Below are positions 8,462 through 16,602 of a DNA stretch of 64,000 nucleotides, piece after piece. The notes below the pieces were generated by a model. The model saw only the letters and a list, made by a program, of their open reading frames with translations. It searched no databases and was not told where the DNA came from. Origin of the DNA: Anaerorhabdus sp036636695 (GTDB taxonomy: Bacteria; Bacillota_I; Bacilli_A; Erysipelotrichales; Erysipelotrichaceae). Position 1 is the first letter of the stretch. Each line of letters begins with the position of its first letter. Position numbers and translations under genes: made by a program. The stretch is from the NCBI RefSeq assembly GCF_036636695.1, contig NZ_JAVWNW010000012.1. One strand, given 5' to 3'.

Positions 8462-10435
8462 TTATTTGACTAAAAATTTATAAAATTCTACCGGTGAGTC
8501 AAAGCTTCTTAATACATTTACTTCTTTATCTGTATTCACCAAATTTATGTATTGCTTGTAAAATAATTGTGTTCTTTTTATTTCATATTCATTTGTCATT
8601 TTTACAACAAGCAAGAAAATAACATCTACTTGTTCTGTATCCCACATGATTGGTTCCTTTAATGTTACAATCACAATTTTTGCTTCATTAATTTCATTTT
8701 GATCACCATGAGGTATCGCAACCATATTTCCTATTGATGTTGGTGTCGCATATTCACGATCCATAACTGTTTGATAATACTTCTTTGTAACAAATCCTTT
8801 TTTTACTAAGTTATCACATAAGAATTTCAAGAGCTTTGATTTATCATTGATATCCAAGTGTGTATAAATTAACTCTGGATCAAAAAGCGAGTGACAAATT
8901 AAATCAAACTTTCCAACGATTAAATTTTGATCTCTCTTTAAATTATCAATTGCATATTTGATTTTCTTTATTGAATTATCAGATAATAATTCATCAATTT
9001 CCACGACACGATTATCTTTATTCAAAATTAATTGTGTTGTAATTATAAGATCTGTATTTCTATAATTTTCGATTTTAAAATCATGCACACTAACAACTTT
9101 TATATTTGCAATTTGAACGAAGGCACGTTTAATTTTATCGCACAACATTTGGTTAACACCCATTGAAGTTCGTGTAACTAATACAATTTCTACAGGTTTT
9201 TCATTTCTCTCCAATGCTGATTGTATATACAGTGTAATGTAGCTCAATTCATCTTCTGTTACCCTTAAGTCAAAATGTTCTTCAAATAAAACTGAGATTA
9301 ACCATGATACTCGAAACGCATGTTTAAATTCATTCTTGATATATCCTTTAAGTGTATTCGTTTGACTTCTTTCATAACGCAATCTAAAAATTGCTGGTTT
9401 GATATGCATGAGTAATCCATGAAATAAAACATCATCATGAGTTAAGTCGCGATTCAACACTTCTGATACTACTTTAATAATTTTCCTTACAAAATCTTGG
9501 AGTGTCTCATCATACCTACGTATGATATCTTCTGCAGCAACATTGTATCCTGGATCAATCATTTTTGAACAAAGTATTGGAATAGAAAGAAATCCTATTT
9601 CGTATGCATTAATCTTTGAGTTGAACTCAATTTCTGCTTTCTTGAGTATCGCTTCTGCAAAACTATATTCGTTATATGCTTGTAACATCCGTAACTCATT
9701 GATTGGTATTTCCACATGAAACTTCTCATTCACATTTGGTCGCGTAATACTCATACACAAGAACGCATAGATTTCATTAAATGATTCCTCTGCAAATTCA
9801 ATACCCCACTCTTTTTCAGTGACGAGAATACATTTCTTCACCTTTTCCAAATCAAGTCCAGGCATGAAATATTTAAGACGTTCATCAATTGATTCATCAG
9901 ATATTAACTTCAACAGAAAATGTTTCAAAGCAATTCGATATTGAGATTCATTACATTTAAGTTCAAATCCTTTATTCCGAATGATTTTTAGTTGAATGTC
10001 GAATAAATTTAACCAGTCTTTACAATCATTAATAATTTTTAGTGTTGTTGGTATACTTAAAAACATCTCTTCTGATAATTTGTTCGTGGTTAATCGATTA
10101 TTTTTTGAGAATGAAAGTATATATTTCAACGCTGTAAACATTCTTGATTGGTCACTATGTAAATGTTCAAATGAATTTTGATTAATGAGTAGCCGTTGTA
10201 TTTGAAGCTTTTGCTCATCAGTTGCATCTAGCCAGATTCCGATTCGTCTTTTTTTACAAATTATACCTAGATTATTTTCCATAAGGATATTATTTATACT
10301 TTCAATCTTCGTCCGAATTGTTTTCTCTGATAAGCCTACTTCTTCAGCTAGTTGTTCCGTTGTCACCATATCTGATGATTCGATTAAACTTTTCAAAATC
10401 ACTTGTGTGTAATACATTGATTTTTTATCATTCAT
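8462..10435 (-). CDS. PRD-containing transcriptional regulator (BglG/MtlR/LicR type)
   Basis: The product of about 657 residues has an N-terminal helix-turn-helix region (TTEQLAEEVGLSEKTIRTKI), a central pair of PRD domains with phosphorylatable histidines (FHGLLMHIKPA near 345), a IIB-like segment (VTRTSMGVNQML) and a C-terminal IIA-like domain (SIGNMVAIPHGDQNE). Such regulators switch their operon on or off according to PTS phosphorylation. The chosen ATG at 10435 has AAAGGAAG upstream; a TTG at 10456 is an alternative. It heads the fructose-type PTS operon, so self-operon control is likely. A conserved site at 10509-10522 precedes it. Confidence 0.9.
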   Translation of the reverse strand: MNDKKSMYYTQVILKSLIESSDMVTTEQLAEEVGLSEKTIRTKIESINNILMENNLGIICKKRRIGIWLDATDEQKLQIQRLLINQNSFEHLHSDQSRMFTALKYILSFSKNNRLTTNKLSEEMFLSIPTTLKIINDCKDWLNLFDIQLKIIRNKGFELKCNESQYRIALKHFLLKLISDESIDERLKYFMPGLDLEKVKKCILVTEKEWGIEFAEESFNEIYAFLCMSITRPNVNEKFHVEIPINELRMLQAYNEYSFAEAILKKAEIEFNSKINAYEIGFLSIPILCSKMIDPGYNVAAEDIIRRYDETLQDFVRKIIKVVSEVLNRDLTHDDVLFHGLLMHIKPAIFRLRYERSQTNTLKGYIKNEFKHAFRVSWLISVLFEEHFDLRVTEDELSYITLYIQSALERNEKPVEIVLVTRTSMGVNQMLCDKIKRAFVQIANIKVVSVHDFKIENYRNTDLIITTQLILNKDNRVVEIDELLSDNSIKKIKYAIDNLKRDQNLIVGKFDLICHSLFDPELIYTHLDINDKSKLLKFLCDNLVKKGFVTKKYYQTVMDREYATPTSIGNMVAIPHGDQNEINEAKIVIVTLKEPIMWDTEQVDVIFLLVVKMTNEYEIKRTQLFYKQYINLVNTDKEVNVLRSFDSPVEFYKFLVK

Positions 10436-10508
10436 AGGTCTATCGCTTCCTTTCAAGTGTAGAATACCATCCTACAAACTTGAGTATCGCAAATTAATTG
10501 TAAATTAT

Positions 10509-10522
10509 AAACGGTAATTTTT
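10509..10522 (-). promoter_or_regulatory. Recurrent ATTACCG-type site upstream of the PRD regulator gene
   Basis: On the minus strand it reads AAAAATTACCGTTT and is followed by ATAAT, as at 7972-7986. It lies about 75 bp before the chosen start. The rest of the 10436-10649 gap is AT-rich with no other recognisable gene. Confidence 0.45.
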
Positions 10523-10649
10523 AATTTATTGGAAATTCCTATCTTTTCATATATTCAAAATATTATCAACATATACAAAACATTATCATTTATCTATTGA
10601 CAATCTGACTTTTTATAGTAGATTAAAAATAAGTAATAAAAAAGCGCTC

Positions 10650-11402
10650 TTACTCATAGTAGAGATGAACGCCTAATTTATTACATTGATTTATAAATTT
10701 ATCATTTGGTTTTTGATCTATGACAATTCCCGCAATATTCTCAAGATCTGCAAAATGATAAAATCCTTTGTTTAGTAGTTTTGAATGATCTGCTAAAACA
10801 TATACTTTCTCAGAACGTTGAATCATATGTTCCTTGATTTTTCCTTCTTCGATGTCTGTATTTGTTAATCCTTCATTCGATAAACCTACAGTTGCGATAA
10901 ATGCACTATCACAAAGATAACTATTGTCTGTTATATCGATGGCAAAGCTAAGCGTATCTGCCTTCAATAATCCGCCCAGACATATGCATTTTAGATTAGG
11001 TAATTTCGCAACCATATTCACGACTAACAAACTATGCGTGATTATTGTAACATTTGTATGATGTGTTAAATACGGAATGATTTGACATGCTGTTGTTCCA
11101 GAATCAATAAAAATAACGCTATTATTTTCTACAAGTCTTGCAGCAATTTGCGCAATATATTTCTTCTCTTTTAAATTTGATTGTTCTCTTCTTTCGATAG
11201 CCTGAACACTATTTAAAAGTGATTTATCTTTATAAATAACACCACCATAGACTTTATCAATCTTATCATTATCTTCTAGAATTTTTAAATCTCTTCTTAA
11301 TGTTTGAAGTGAGATATTGAATTCTTTGCACAACTCATCATTGCTGACAGTGCCAATAAGTTTAATATAGTCTTCCAATTTTTGTAAACGATTAATTTTC
11401 AT
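10650..11402 (-). CDS. DeoR-family sugar-metabolism repressor
   Basis: The product of about 250 residues has the DeoR N-terminal winged helix (INRLQKLEDYIK, then TVSNDELCKEFNISLQTLRRDL) and a C-terminal sugar-phosphate-sensing domain (VIFIDSGTTACQIIPYL near 100, VLADHSKLL near 210). DeoR proteins repress sugar operons until a phosphorylated intermediate binds. The ATG at 11402 has AGAGGTG upstream; the longer in-frame start lacks a site. It diverges from the transaldolase gene across 68 bp, so it most likely controls that operon. Confidence 0.92.
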   Translation of the reverse strand: MKINRLQKLEDYIKLIGTVSNDELCKEFNISLQTLRRDLKILEDNDKIDKVYGGVIYKDKSLLNSVQAIERREQSNLKEKKYIAQIAARLVENNSVIFIDSGTTACQIIPYLTHHTNVTIITHSLLVVNMVAKLPNLKCICLGGLLKADTLSFAIDITDNSYLCDSAFIATVGLSNEGLTNTDIEEGKIKEHMIQRSEKVYVLADHSKLLNKGFYHFADLENIAGIVIDQKPNDKFINQCNKLGVHLYYE

Positions 11403-11470
11403 AAGTATCACCTCTATCATTATAACAATTTTAACCATAAATATTTAATTATTTTAGAAAAGAGAAAAAT

Positions 11471-12526
11471 ATGAATAAATTACTTGAAACAACGAAACAA
11501 TATCCTATGACTGAAATATGGAATGATTCTTGCTCCGTTCAAGAGTTAAAATATTGTATTGAAAATGGTGGCGTAGGAGCTACTACTAACCCTGTCATTG
11601 TTCTTAATGTATTAAAAAAAGAATTACCTCAATGGGAAAATCAAATAAAATCAATGATCAATGAAAATCCTCAAGCTACAGAAGATGAAATTGCATGGGA
11701 TATGATTAAGTTATTAGGTAAAACAGCTAGTAAAGAATTATACCCTATCTTTAATCAAACACAAGGAAAGCAAGGACGTATTTCGTTTCAAACAAATGCT
11801 AAGTTTTATAGAAATAAAGATTTAATGGTTCATCACGCTATTGAACTTGCAAGTACTGTTGAAAATAGTCAAATAAAAGCTCCCACATCAAAAGCAGGTG
11901 TTGAAGCTTTTGAAGAAATGACCTATCGCGGTATAAGTATTAATGCAACTGTTTCATTTACTGTATCACAAGCAATCGCTGTTGCCGAAGCTGTTGAACG
12001 TGGTTTAAATCGTCGTATTAAAGAAGGATTACCTATCGATAAAATGAATCCTGTTTGTACCATTATGGCAGGTCGTGTTGACGATTACTTAAAGAAAGAC
12101 TGTAAGGAGAAAGGTCTTCTTATTGAACCAGAAATTCTTGAATGGGCTGGAGTAGCTGTTGTGAAAAACGCTTATCGCATTTATCAAGAAAAGGCATATC
12201 GTACAACATTACTTGTTGCAGCATATCGCAATCCTTATCATTGGAATCAATTCATTGGAGGCAAGATTGTTTTGACTATTCCATACGATTGGCAACTTAA
12301 ATACAACACATCTTCCTATACAATATCATCAACTATAGACAACCCTGTATGTGATGAATACTTGCAAAAACTTCAACAACTGGAGGAATTTAATAAAGCT
12401 TATTTACCAGAGGGATTATTGCCAGAAGAATTTGAACATTATGGAGCATTCTTAGATACAATGAACCAATTCTTGAATGGTTATGATGATTTATGCAAAC
12501 TCATCCGTAAATACATGGTGATATAA
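11471..12526 (+). CDS. Transaldolase-family protein
   Basis: This 351-residue member of the transaldolase superfamily has TEIWNDSC near residue 14, GVGATTNPVIV near 35, the Schiff-base lysine in SQIKAPTSKAGVEAF (about Lys136), and GISINATVSFTVSQAIAVAEA. It is longer than standard 220-residue bacterial transaldolase/FSA proteins, with an extra C-terminal helical part after about 290. It should move or release a three-carbon ketol unit from a phosphosugar. The alcohol dehydrogenase gene starts directly after its stop, so the aldehyde it releases may be reduced by that enzyme. The physiological substrate is unknown. Confidence 0.88.
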   Translation: MNKLLETTKQYPMTEIWNDSCSVQELKYCIENGGVGATTNPVIVLNVLKKELPQWENQIKSMINENPQATEDEIAWDMIKLLGKTASKELYPIFNQTQGKQGRISFQTNAKFYRNKDLMVHHAIELASTVENSQIKAPTSKAGVEAFEEMTYRGISINATVSFTVSQAIAVAEAVERGLNRRIKEGLPIDKMNPVCTIMAGRVDDYLKKDCKEKGLLIEPEILEWAGVAVVKNAYRIYQEKAYRTTLLVAAYRNPYHWNQFIGGKIVLTIPYDWQLKYNTSSYTISSTIDNPVCDEYLQKLQQLEEFNKAYLPEGLLPEEFEHYGAFLDTMNQFLNGYDDLCKLIRKYMVI

Positions 12527-13678
12527 ATGAGTAATCAATTCTTAATGCCTGCCAAAATTTATGTTGGAAAAAATGCTTTAGTTGATTGTTTTAATAATTT
12601 ACAATTTCCTGGAAGTCATGCAATGATTGTTACCGATGAGGCAATGATTAAATTCGGTTACATTGATACAGTCACAGCTATCTTAAAAGAGAAAAATGTT
12701 GAATTCACTATTTTTGACAAAGTAAATTTTGAACCTACCGATACTTGTATTAATGAAGGAGCTACCGTTTATAAATCGAATTTGTGTGACTTCTTAATCG
12801 GTTTAGGTGGAGGTTCACCTATTGACGCAATGAAAGCTATCGCTATGGTTACCTCATCAAAGAAATTATTATCCGAGTATACAAGTACAATATTCGATCA
12901 AAATCGCCCTTTCATGATTGCTATCCCAACAACTGCTGGAACAGGTTCTGAGACGACTCAATTTACAATAATAACTGATACACAAAGAGATATTAAAATG
13001 TTATTAAAAGGTCCTAAAGTATTACCTGATGTTGCAATCGTTGATCCATTGTTTACATTATCAACGCCTGAAAAAGTAACTGCAGCCACAGGTATAGATG
13101 CTCTTTGCCATGCAATTGAAGCTTATACATCAAAGAAAGCACAACCTTTATCATCCTTATATGCATTGGATGCAATCAAAAAAATATTTATTAGTCTACC
13201 TGATTGTTTTAACACACCAACAAATATCGATGCTCGAGAACAAATGTCTCTTGCAGCCTTTGAAGCTGGTTGTGCATTCAATAATGCTTCCGTTACATTG
13301 ATTCATGGTATGTCTAGACCAATCGGTGCTAACTTTCATATTCCTCATGGATTAAGTAATGCAGTATTGATGTATGCTTGTCTTGAACATGTCAAAGTTG
13401 CTGCCCAAGATAGATTCGCAACAATTGCTCGGGAAATTAATTGTACGACTTCATTAAATGACGAAGTTGCATGTACTGACTTCTTTCACGCATTAGAGAA
13501 TCTTCTTCAAATGCTTTGCATTCCAAGTCTAAAAGATATTATTACGGATAAAGAACGCTTCATCATGTCTATTGATAAGATGTCTACAGATGCCTATGAT
13601 AGTGGCAGTCCATCCAATTCACTTTGTGATATAACCATTGATGATATGAAGTCAATCTATCTTAAATTAATTAAGTAG
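12527..13678 (+). CDS. Iron-containing alcohol dehydrogenase
   Basis: This 383-residue group III Fe-dependent alcohol dehydrogenase has the NAD-binding GLGGGSPIDAMKA near residue 90, PTTAGTGSETT near 137, and metal-binding histidines in DALCHAIEAYTS and in FHIPHGLSNA. The family interconverts small aldehydes and alcohols. Its ATG follows the transaldolase stop with no gap (TAAATG), a sign of tight coupling. This suggests it reduces the aldehyde left by the transaldolase, with NAD recycling as the benefit. 1,3-propanediol- and lactaldehyde-type enzymes are the closest family labels. Confidence 0.92.
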   Translation: MSNQFLMPAKIYVGKNALVDCFNNLQFPGSHAMIVTDEAMIKFGYIDTVTAILKEKNVEFTIFDKVNFEPTDTCINEGATVYKSNLCDFLIGLGGGSPIDAMKAIAMVTSSKKLLSEYTSTIFDQNRPFMIAIPTTAGTGSETTQFTIITDTQRDIKMLLKGPKVLPDVAIVDPLFTLSTPEKVTAATGIDALCHAIEAYTSKKAQPLSSLYALDAIKKIFISLPDCFNTPTNIDAREQMSLAAFEAGCAFNNASVTLIHGMSRPIGANFHIPHGLSNAVLMYACLEHVKVAAQDRFATIAREINCTTSLNDEVACTDFFHALENLLQMLCIPSLKDIITDKERFIMSIDKMSTDAYDSGSPSNSLCDITIDDMKSIYLKLIK

Positions 13679-13700
13679 CTCTGTTTAATACAGAGCTTTT
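13677..13700 (+). terminator. Terminator after the transaldolase/ADH pair
   Basis: The stem AGCTCTGT and ACAGAGCT with a 5-nt loop is followed by TTT. It begins inside the stop codon of the alcohol dehydrogenase gene. Confidence 0.8.
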
Positions 13701-13710
13701 ATAATCGAAT

Positions 13711-13722
13711 AATTACCGTTTT
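13711..13722 (+). promoter_or_regulatory. Recurrent ATTACCG-type site upstream of the NERD-like gene
   Basis: The plus strand reads AATTACCGTTTT followed by AATTTGAC, about 65 bp before the ATG at 13787. It is the one copy in plus orientation, and it precedes a plus-strand operon, so orientation tracks the downstream gene. Confidence 0.4.
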
Positions 13723-13786
13723 AATTTGACACGCTTACATCTTCCTATCTTTATATTTTCTATATACTGTGTTTGAGGTGATATCG

Positions 13787-14395
13787 ATGGATTGGATGCT
13801 TTTTACAGGATTCTGTGTTGTACTATTTTTAATTTTCCTTTATAAATCAATAGCTGTGTACAAGATTTATAATAATACTTTTTATGAAGACTTATATTCC
13901 AACTTTTTAGAGTTCTATATTAAATTTAAATATAAAAAGAATTTGAGTCAAAGTTCTTGGATAAAACAAGAACTTGGTGTACATCGAATTTTATTCAATA
14001 GTTATCTAAACGAAGATAAGAAAATTCAATATCAATTTGTCACTATATTTAGCAAATACGGTATTCATATCTTTTGTGTTAATACTATTCATGGAACAAT
14101 TACAGGATCAACGAATGATACTTATTGGAAGAACGAGAAAACAACAACCACAACTCGCTTCTTGAATCCCACAAAAGCCTGTGAATCTCACAAAAAATAT
14201 ATTGAGGATCTTATTAAAAGTAATACACCGATTCAGATTTCCATTTTGTTTTCAAATGATACTGATGTTAGTAAAGTCAAAAGTAATTATGATGTATGTT
14301 TATTTAAAGATTTCATTCATTGCATAAAAAAAGATACTGAATGTATCACAAACGAAAATATTGTTACCGAATTTGAAAAATGTATAGGGAGATAA
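13787..14395 (+). CDS. Membrane-anchored NERD-like domain protein
   Basis: The product of about 202 residues has one N-terminal membrane helix (about residues 3-24) and a cytoplasmic part resembling a NERD (nuclease-related) domain: VTIFSKYGIHIFCVNT, GTITGSTNDTYW, FLNPTKACESHKKYIEDLI and ISILFSND. In active members the second strand carries a Glu-x-Lys motif; here that place reads CVNT, so the catalytic residues seem lost. The ATG at 13787 has GAGGTG upstream, favoured over a GTG at 13769. It heads an operon with an aldo/keto reductase, a small membrane protein and a permease. Function is unknown. Confidence 0.65.
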   Translation: MDWMLFTGFCVVLFLIFLYKSIAVYKIYNNTFYEDLYSNFLEFYIKFKYKKNLSQSSWIKQELGVHRILFNSYLNEDKKIQYQFVTIFSKYGIHIFCVNTIHGTITGSTNDTYWKNEKTTTTTRFLNPTKACESHKKYIEDLIKSNTPIQISILFSNDTDVSKVKSNYDVCLFKDFIHCIKKDTECITNENIVTEFEKCIGR

Positions 14396-14398
14396 AAA

Positions 14399-15277
14399 AT
14401 GAATACATTTAAACTTTACAATGGTGTAGAGATACCATGTATCGGGTATGGCACATATAAAACACCTAATAGCGAAGAAGGCTATCAGATTATTGTAGAT
14501 GCTATCCATGCTGGATACCGGCATATTGATACCGCACAAGGCTATAACAACGAAGAACTGATTGGGCGCGCAATGAAGGAAAGTGGTATTCCTAGAAGCG
14601 AGTTTTTTATCACTACCAAAATTGCGAATATAAACCAAGGTTATCAATCAACACTTGATTCCTTTGAAGAGTCATTACAAAAACTAGATACAACTTACGT
14701 TGATTTATTATTGATTCATTGGCCAATTGCAGTCGATCATCATAATGATTGGAAAGAATTGGATATACAAACTTGGCAAGCCATGGAAAAACTATACACC
14801 GATAAAAAAGTACGTGCTATTGGAGTTAGTAATTTTTTAATTCACCATCTAGATAATTTACTTAACAATACTAAAATTATCCCTATGGTAAATCAATTAG
14901 AATTCCACATGAAATATCAACAACGAGAAATTATTGAATATTGCCAAAGCAAAAATATCCTTGTCGAAAGTTGGGGACCTTTGATGAGAGGTGCATCGAA
15001 TGGCAACCAGCTACTTGAAACAATTGGTAAAAAACATAACAAAGATGTTGGCCAAATTTCAATTCGTTATTGTCTTCAAAAAAATATAGTCCCGCTTCCT
15101 AAAACGAGTAATAAATCTCGTATGATAACCAATCAACAAGTATTTGATTTTACTTTGGATGATGAAGAAATAGCACTCATGGATTCATGTAATACATTAG
15201 ATTGCTACACATTCCATCCTGATCGAAATTATGAATGGCAAGAAACTATAGACAAAATGAATGAGGTATCCAAATGA
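14399..15277 (+). CDS. Aldo/keto reductase
   Basis: This 292-residue AKR-fold enzyme has HIDTAQGYNNEE near residue 43 (catalytic Asp and Tyr), the lysine in FITTKI near 71, DLLLIHWP near 98 (catalytic His), VRAIGVSNF near 137 and LPKTSNKSRM near 232 (NADPH phosphate binding). It reduces aldehydes, ketones or keto-sugars with NADPH. It starts 3 bp after the NERD-like gene and its stop overlaps the next start, so all are one operon. The substrate cannot be read from sequence. Confidence 0.93.
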   Translation: MNTFKLYNGVEIPCIGYGTYKTPNSEEGYQIIVDAIHAGYRHIDTAQGYNNEELIGRAMKESGIPRSEFFITTKIANINQGYQSTLDSFEESLQKLDTTYVDLLLIHWPIAVDHHNDWKELDIQTWQAMEKLYTDKKVRAIGVSNFLIHHLDNLLNNTKIIPMVNQLEFHMKYQQREIIEYCQSKNILVESWGPLMRGASNGNQLLETIGKKHNKDVGQISIRYCLQKNIVPLPKTSNKSRMITNQQVFDFTLDDEEIALMDSCNTLDCYTFHPDRNYEWQETIDKMNEVSK

Positions 15278-15468
15278 CTTATATCAAATTTGTACTATTA
15301 GTCATCGGACTTATCATCGTTATGTATTCTAGAGCAACATACACAAAAAGAATAAACACTTGTAAAGATAAATGCCAATTAGCTTACAATCAAAAAGAAA
15401 GAGTTATTGCCTGGCTTGGCTACGCATTACTAGGAGCTGCAGCTTTACTTGCTGCATTTAACATTTAG
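15274..15468 (+). CDS. Small two-helix membrane protein, unknown function
   Basis: This 64-residue protein has hydrophobic segments at about 4-20 and 45-62 and a basic, cysteine-containing middle (TKRINTCKDKCQ). Its ATG overlaps the aldo/keto reductase stop by 4 bp, and the permease gene begins right after it. That coupling supports it being real. I do not recognise a family. Confidence 0.65.
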   Translation: MTYIKFVLLVIGLIIVMYSRATYTKRINTCKDKCQLAYNQKERVIAWLGYALLGAAALLAAFNI

Positions 15469-15469
15469 T

Positions 15470-16381
15470 ATGAGTGAAATATTTACTAAATCACTCGCTT
15501 ATTTACTCCTTATTATTGGAGGATATTGTTTAAAGAAAACAAAAGTATTACAAAGTAAAGATTTCCATACGCTTTCAACCATTAGTATTAACTTAACATT
15601 ACCTTGTGTACTTATATCAATCTTTGAAAGTTTCTATATTTCCATCGATTGGATTTATTGCATCTTATTAGGACTCGTTATGAACATCATCTTGATTTCA
15701 GCAGGTTACTTTTTTACTAGAAAACGTTCAAGAAGCACACAAGCACTTTTTATGCTAAATAGTTCCAGTTTCAATATTGGTGGTTTTGTACTTCCTTTCT
15801 TTAATGGAATCTATCCTGCTACCTCAATCTTCTATGCAAGTATGTTTGATGTAGGAAATGCGATCATGTGCACTGGCTTAACCTACGCTTGTGCTGCTTC
15901 ACGGCTTGATACATCGTCGAAATTTCAATTCAAAGATTTCTTCAAACGAATTTTTTCATCAGTCCCTTTTGTAACATACGTAATTATGATTTCATTAACG
16001 ATGCTTGATGTTCATTTGCCACAAGGAGTTTATCAAGTGGCCGACATTATTGGAAGTGCTAATATTGTCATTATTATGATTATGCTCGGGCTTATGGTTG
16101 AACTAAAAATTGACAAGGAAGATTTTAATGATGTCATCCTCCATGGTGTTATTCGATATAGCATATTAATCATTTGTGCTCTTCTCATCTATTATTTCTT
16201 TCCTGCACCACTTATTGGAAAACAAATATTAATACTATCTATATTCTCACCTATTTCTAGTATCATGCCTGCATTCTCAGCTAAATTAAATTGTAAGACA
16301 TCTGTCTATGCAGCCATTAATTCATTATCGATGCCTATTAGTATTATTATACTTTCCACATTAATGACATTATGGAATTAA
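15470..16381 (+). CDS. AEC-family transporter (auxin efflux carrier/malate permease type)
   Basis: This membrane protein of about 303 residues has roughly ten helices and the AEC-type N-terminus (LLLIIGGYCLKKTKVLQSKDF), the FNIGGFVLPF segment near 110, and a duplicated second half. AEC proteins export or import organic anions such as malate. It is the last gene of the plus-strand operon. The ATG at 15470 lies 1 bp past the previous stop; a TTG at 15449 with AGGAG 12 nt upstream is an alternative start. Substrate unknown; a keto acid or organic acid linked to the reductase is plausible. Confidence 0.85.
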   Translation: MSEIFTKSLAYLLLIIGGYCLKKTKVLQSKDFHTLSTISINLTLPCVLISIFESFYISIDWIYCILLGLVMNIILISAGYFFTRKRSRSTQALFMLNSSSFNIGGFVLPFFNGIYPATSIFYASMFDVGNAIMCTGLTYACAASRLDTSSKFQFKDFFKRIFSSVPFVTYVIMISLTMLDVHLPQGVYQVADIIGSANIVIIMIMLGLMVELKIDKEDFNDVILHGVIRYSILIICALLIYYFFPAPLIGKQILILSIFSPISSIMPAFSAKLNCKTSVYAAINSLSMPISIIILSTLMTLWN

Positions 16382-16382
16382 G

Positions 16383-16403
16383 AACTTCGAAAGAAGTTTT
16401 TTT
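16383..16403 (+). terminator. Terminator after the AEC permease gene
   Basis: The stem AACTTC-GAAA-GAAGTT is followed by a run of T. It sits directly after the stop at 16381. Confidence 0.85.
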
Positions 16404-16576
16404 ATTATTCACAAATCATTTAAAGAACCTTTATAAGAGTCTCAAACTCTTTTCTCGTAGAGTTTGTATCTATTAAACTCAGTGACCTTCTATGCTACTG
16501 CGTAGTTGTTGACGAAAGATGGGTTCAATAGCTTCGTTTTGGATTCCTATTCATTGTGGGGAACTTTCCTATAAGA
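16404..16576. other. Structured non-coding segment between convergent genes
   Basis: No credible gene is visible here. The plus strand shows successive hairpins: CAAACTCT with AGAGTTTG (16443-16450 and 16459-16466), CTATGC with GCGTAG allowing a G-U pair (near 16493-16508), and ACGAA with TTCGT further on. Such dense pairing is unusual for spacer DNA. It could be a small RNA, but I see no promoter and do not recognise a family; it is not a recognisable tRNA, tmRNA or SRP RNA. Confidence 0.3.
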
Positions 16577-16599
16577 TAAAAAAACCTCTTTCGAGGTTT
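16577..16599 (-). terminator. Terminator of the rpiB-like/gldA-like operon
   Basis: On the minus strand AAACCTC-GAAA-GAGGTTT is followed by a T-run. It lies 4 bp past the dehydrogenase stop at 16603. Confidence 0.88.
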
Positions 16600-16602
16600 A
16601 GT

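Noticed and set aside
16404..16576. GGGTTCAATAGC resembling a tRNA T-arm
   Set aside because: No acceptor stem, anticodon arm or CCA end can be placed around it.
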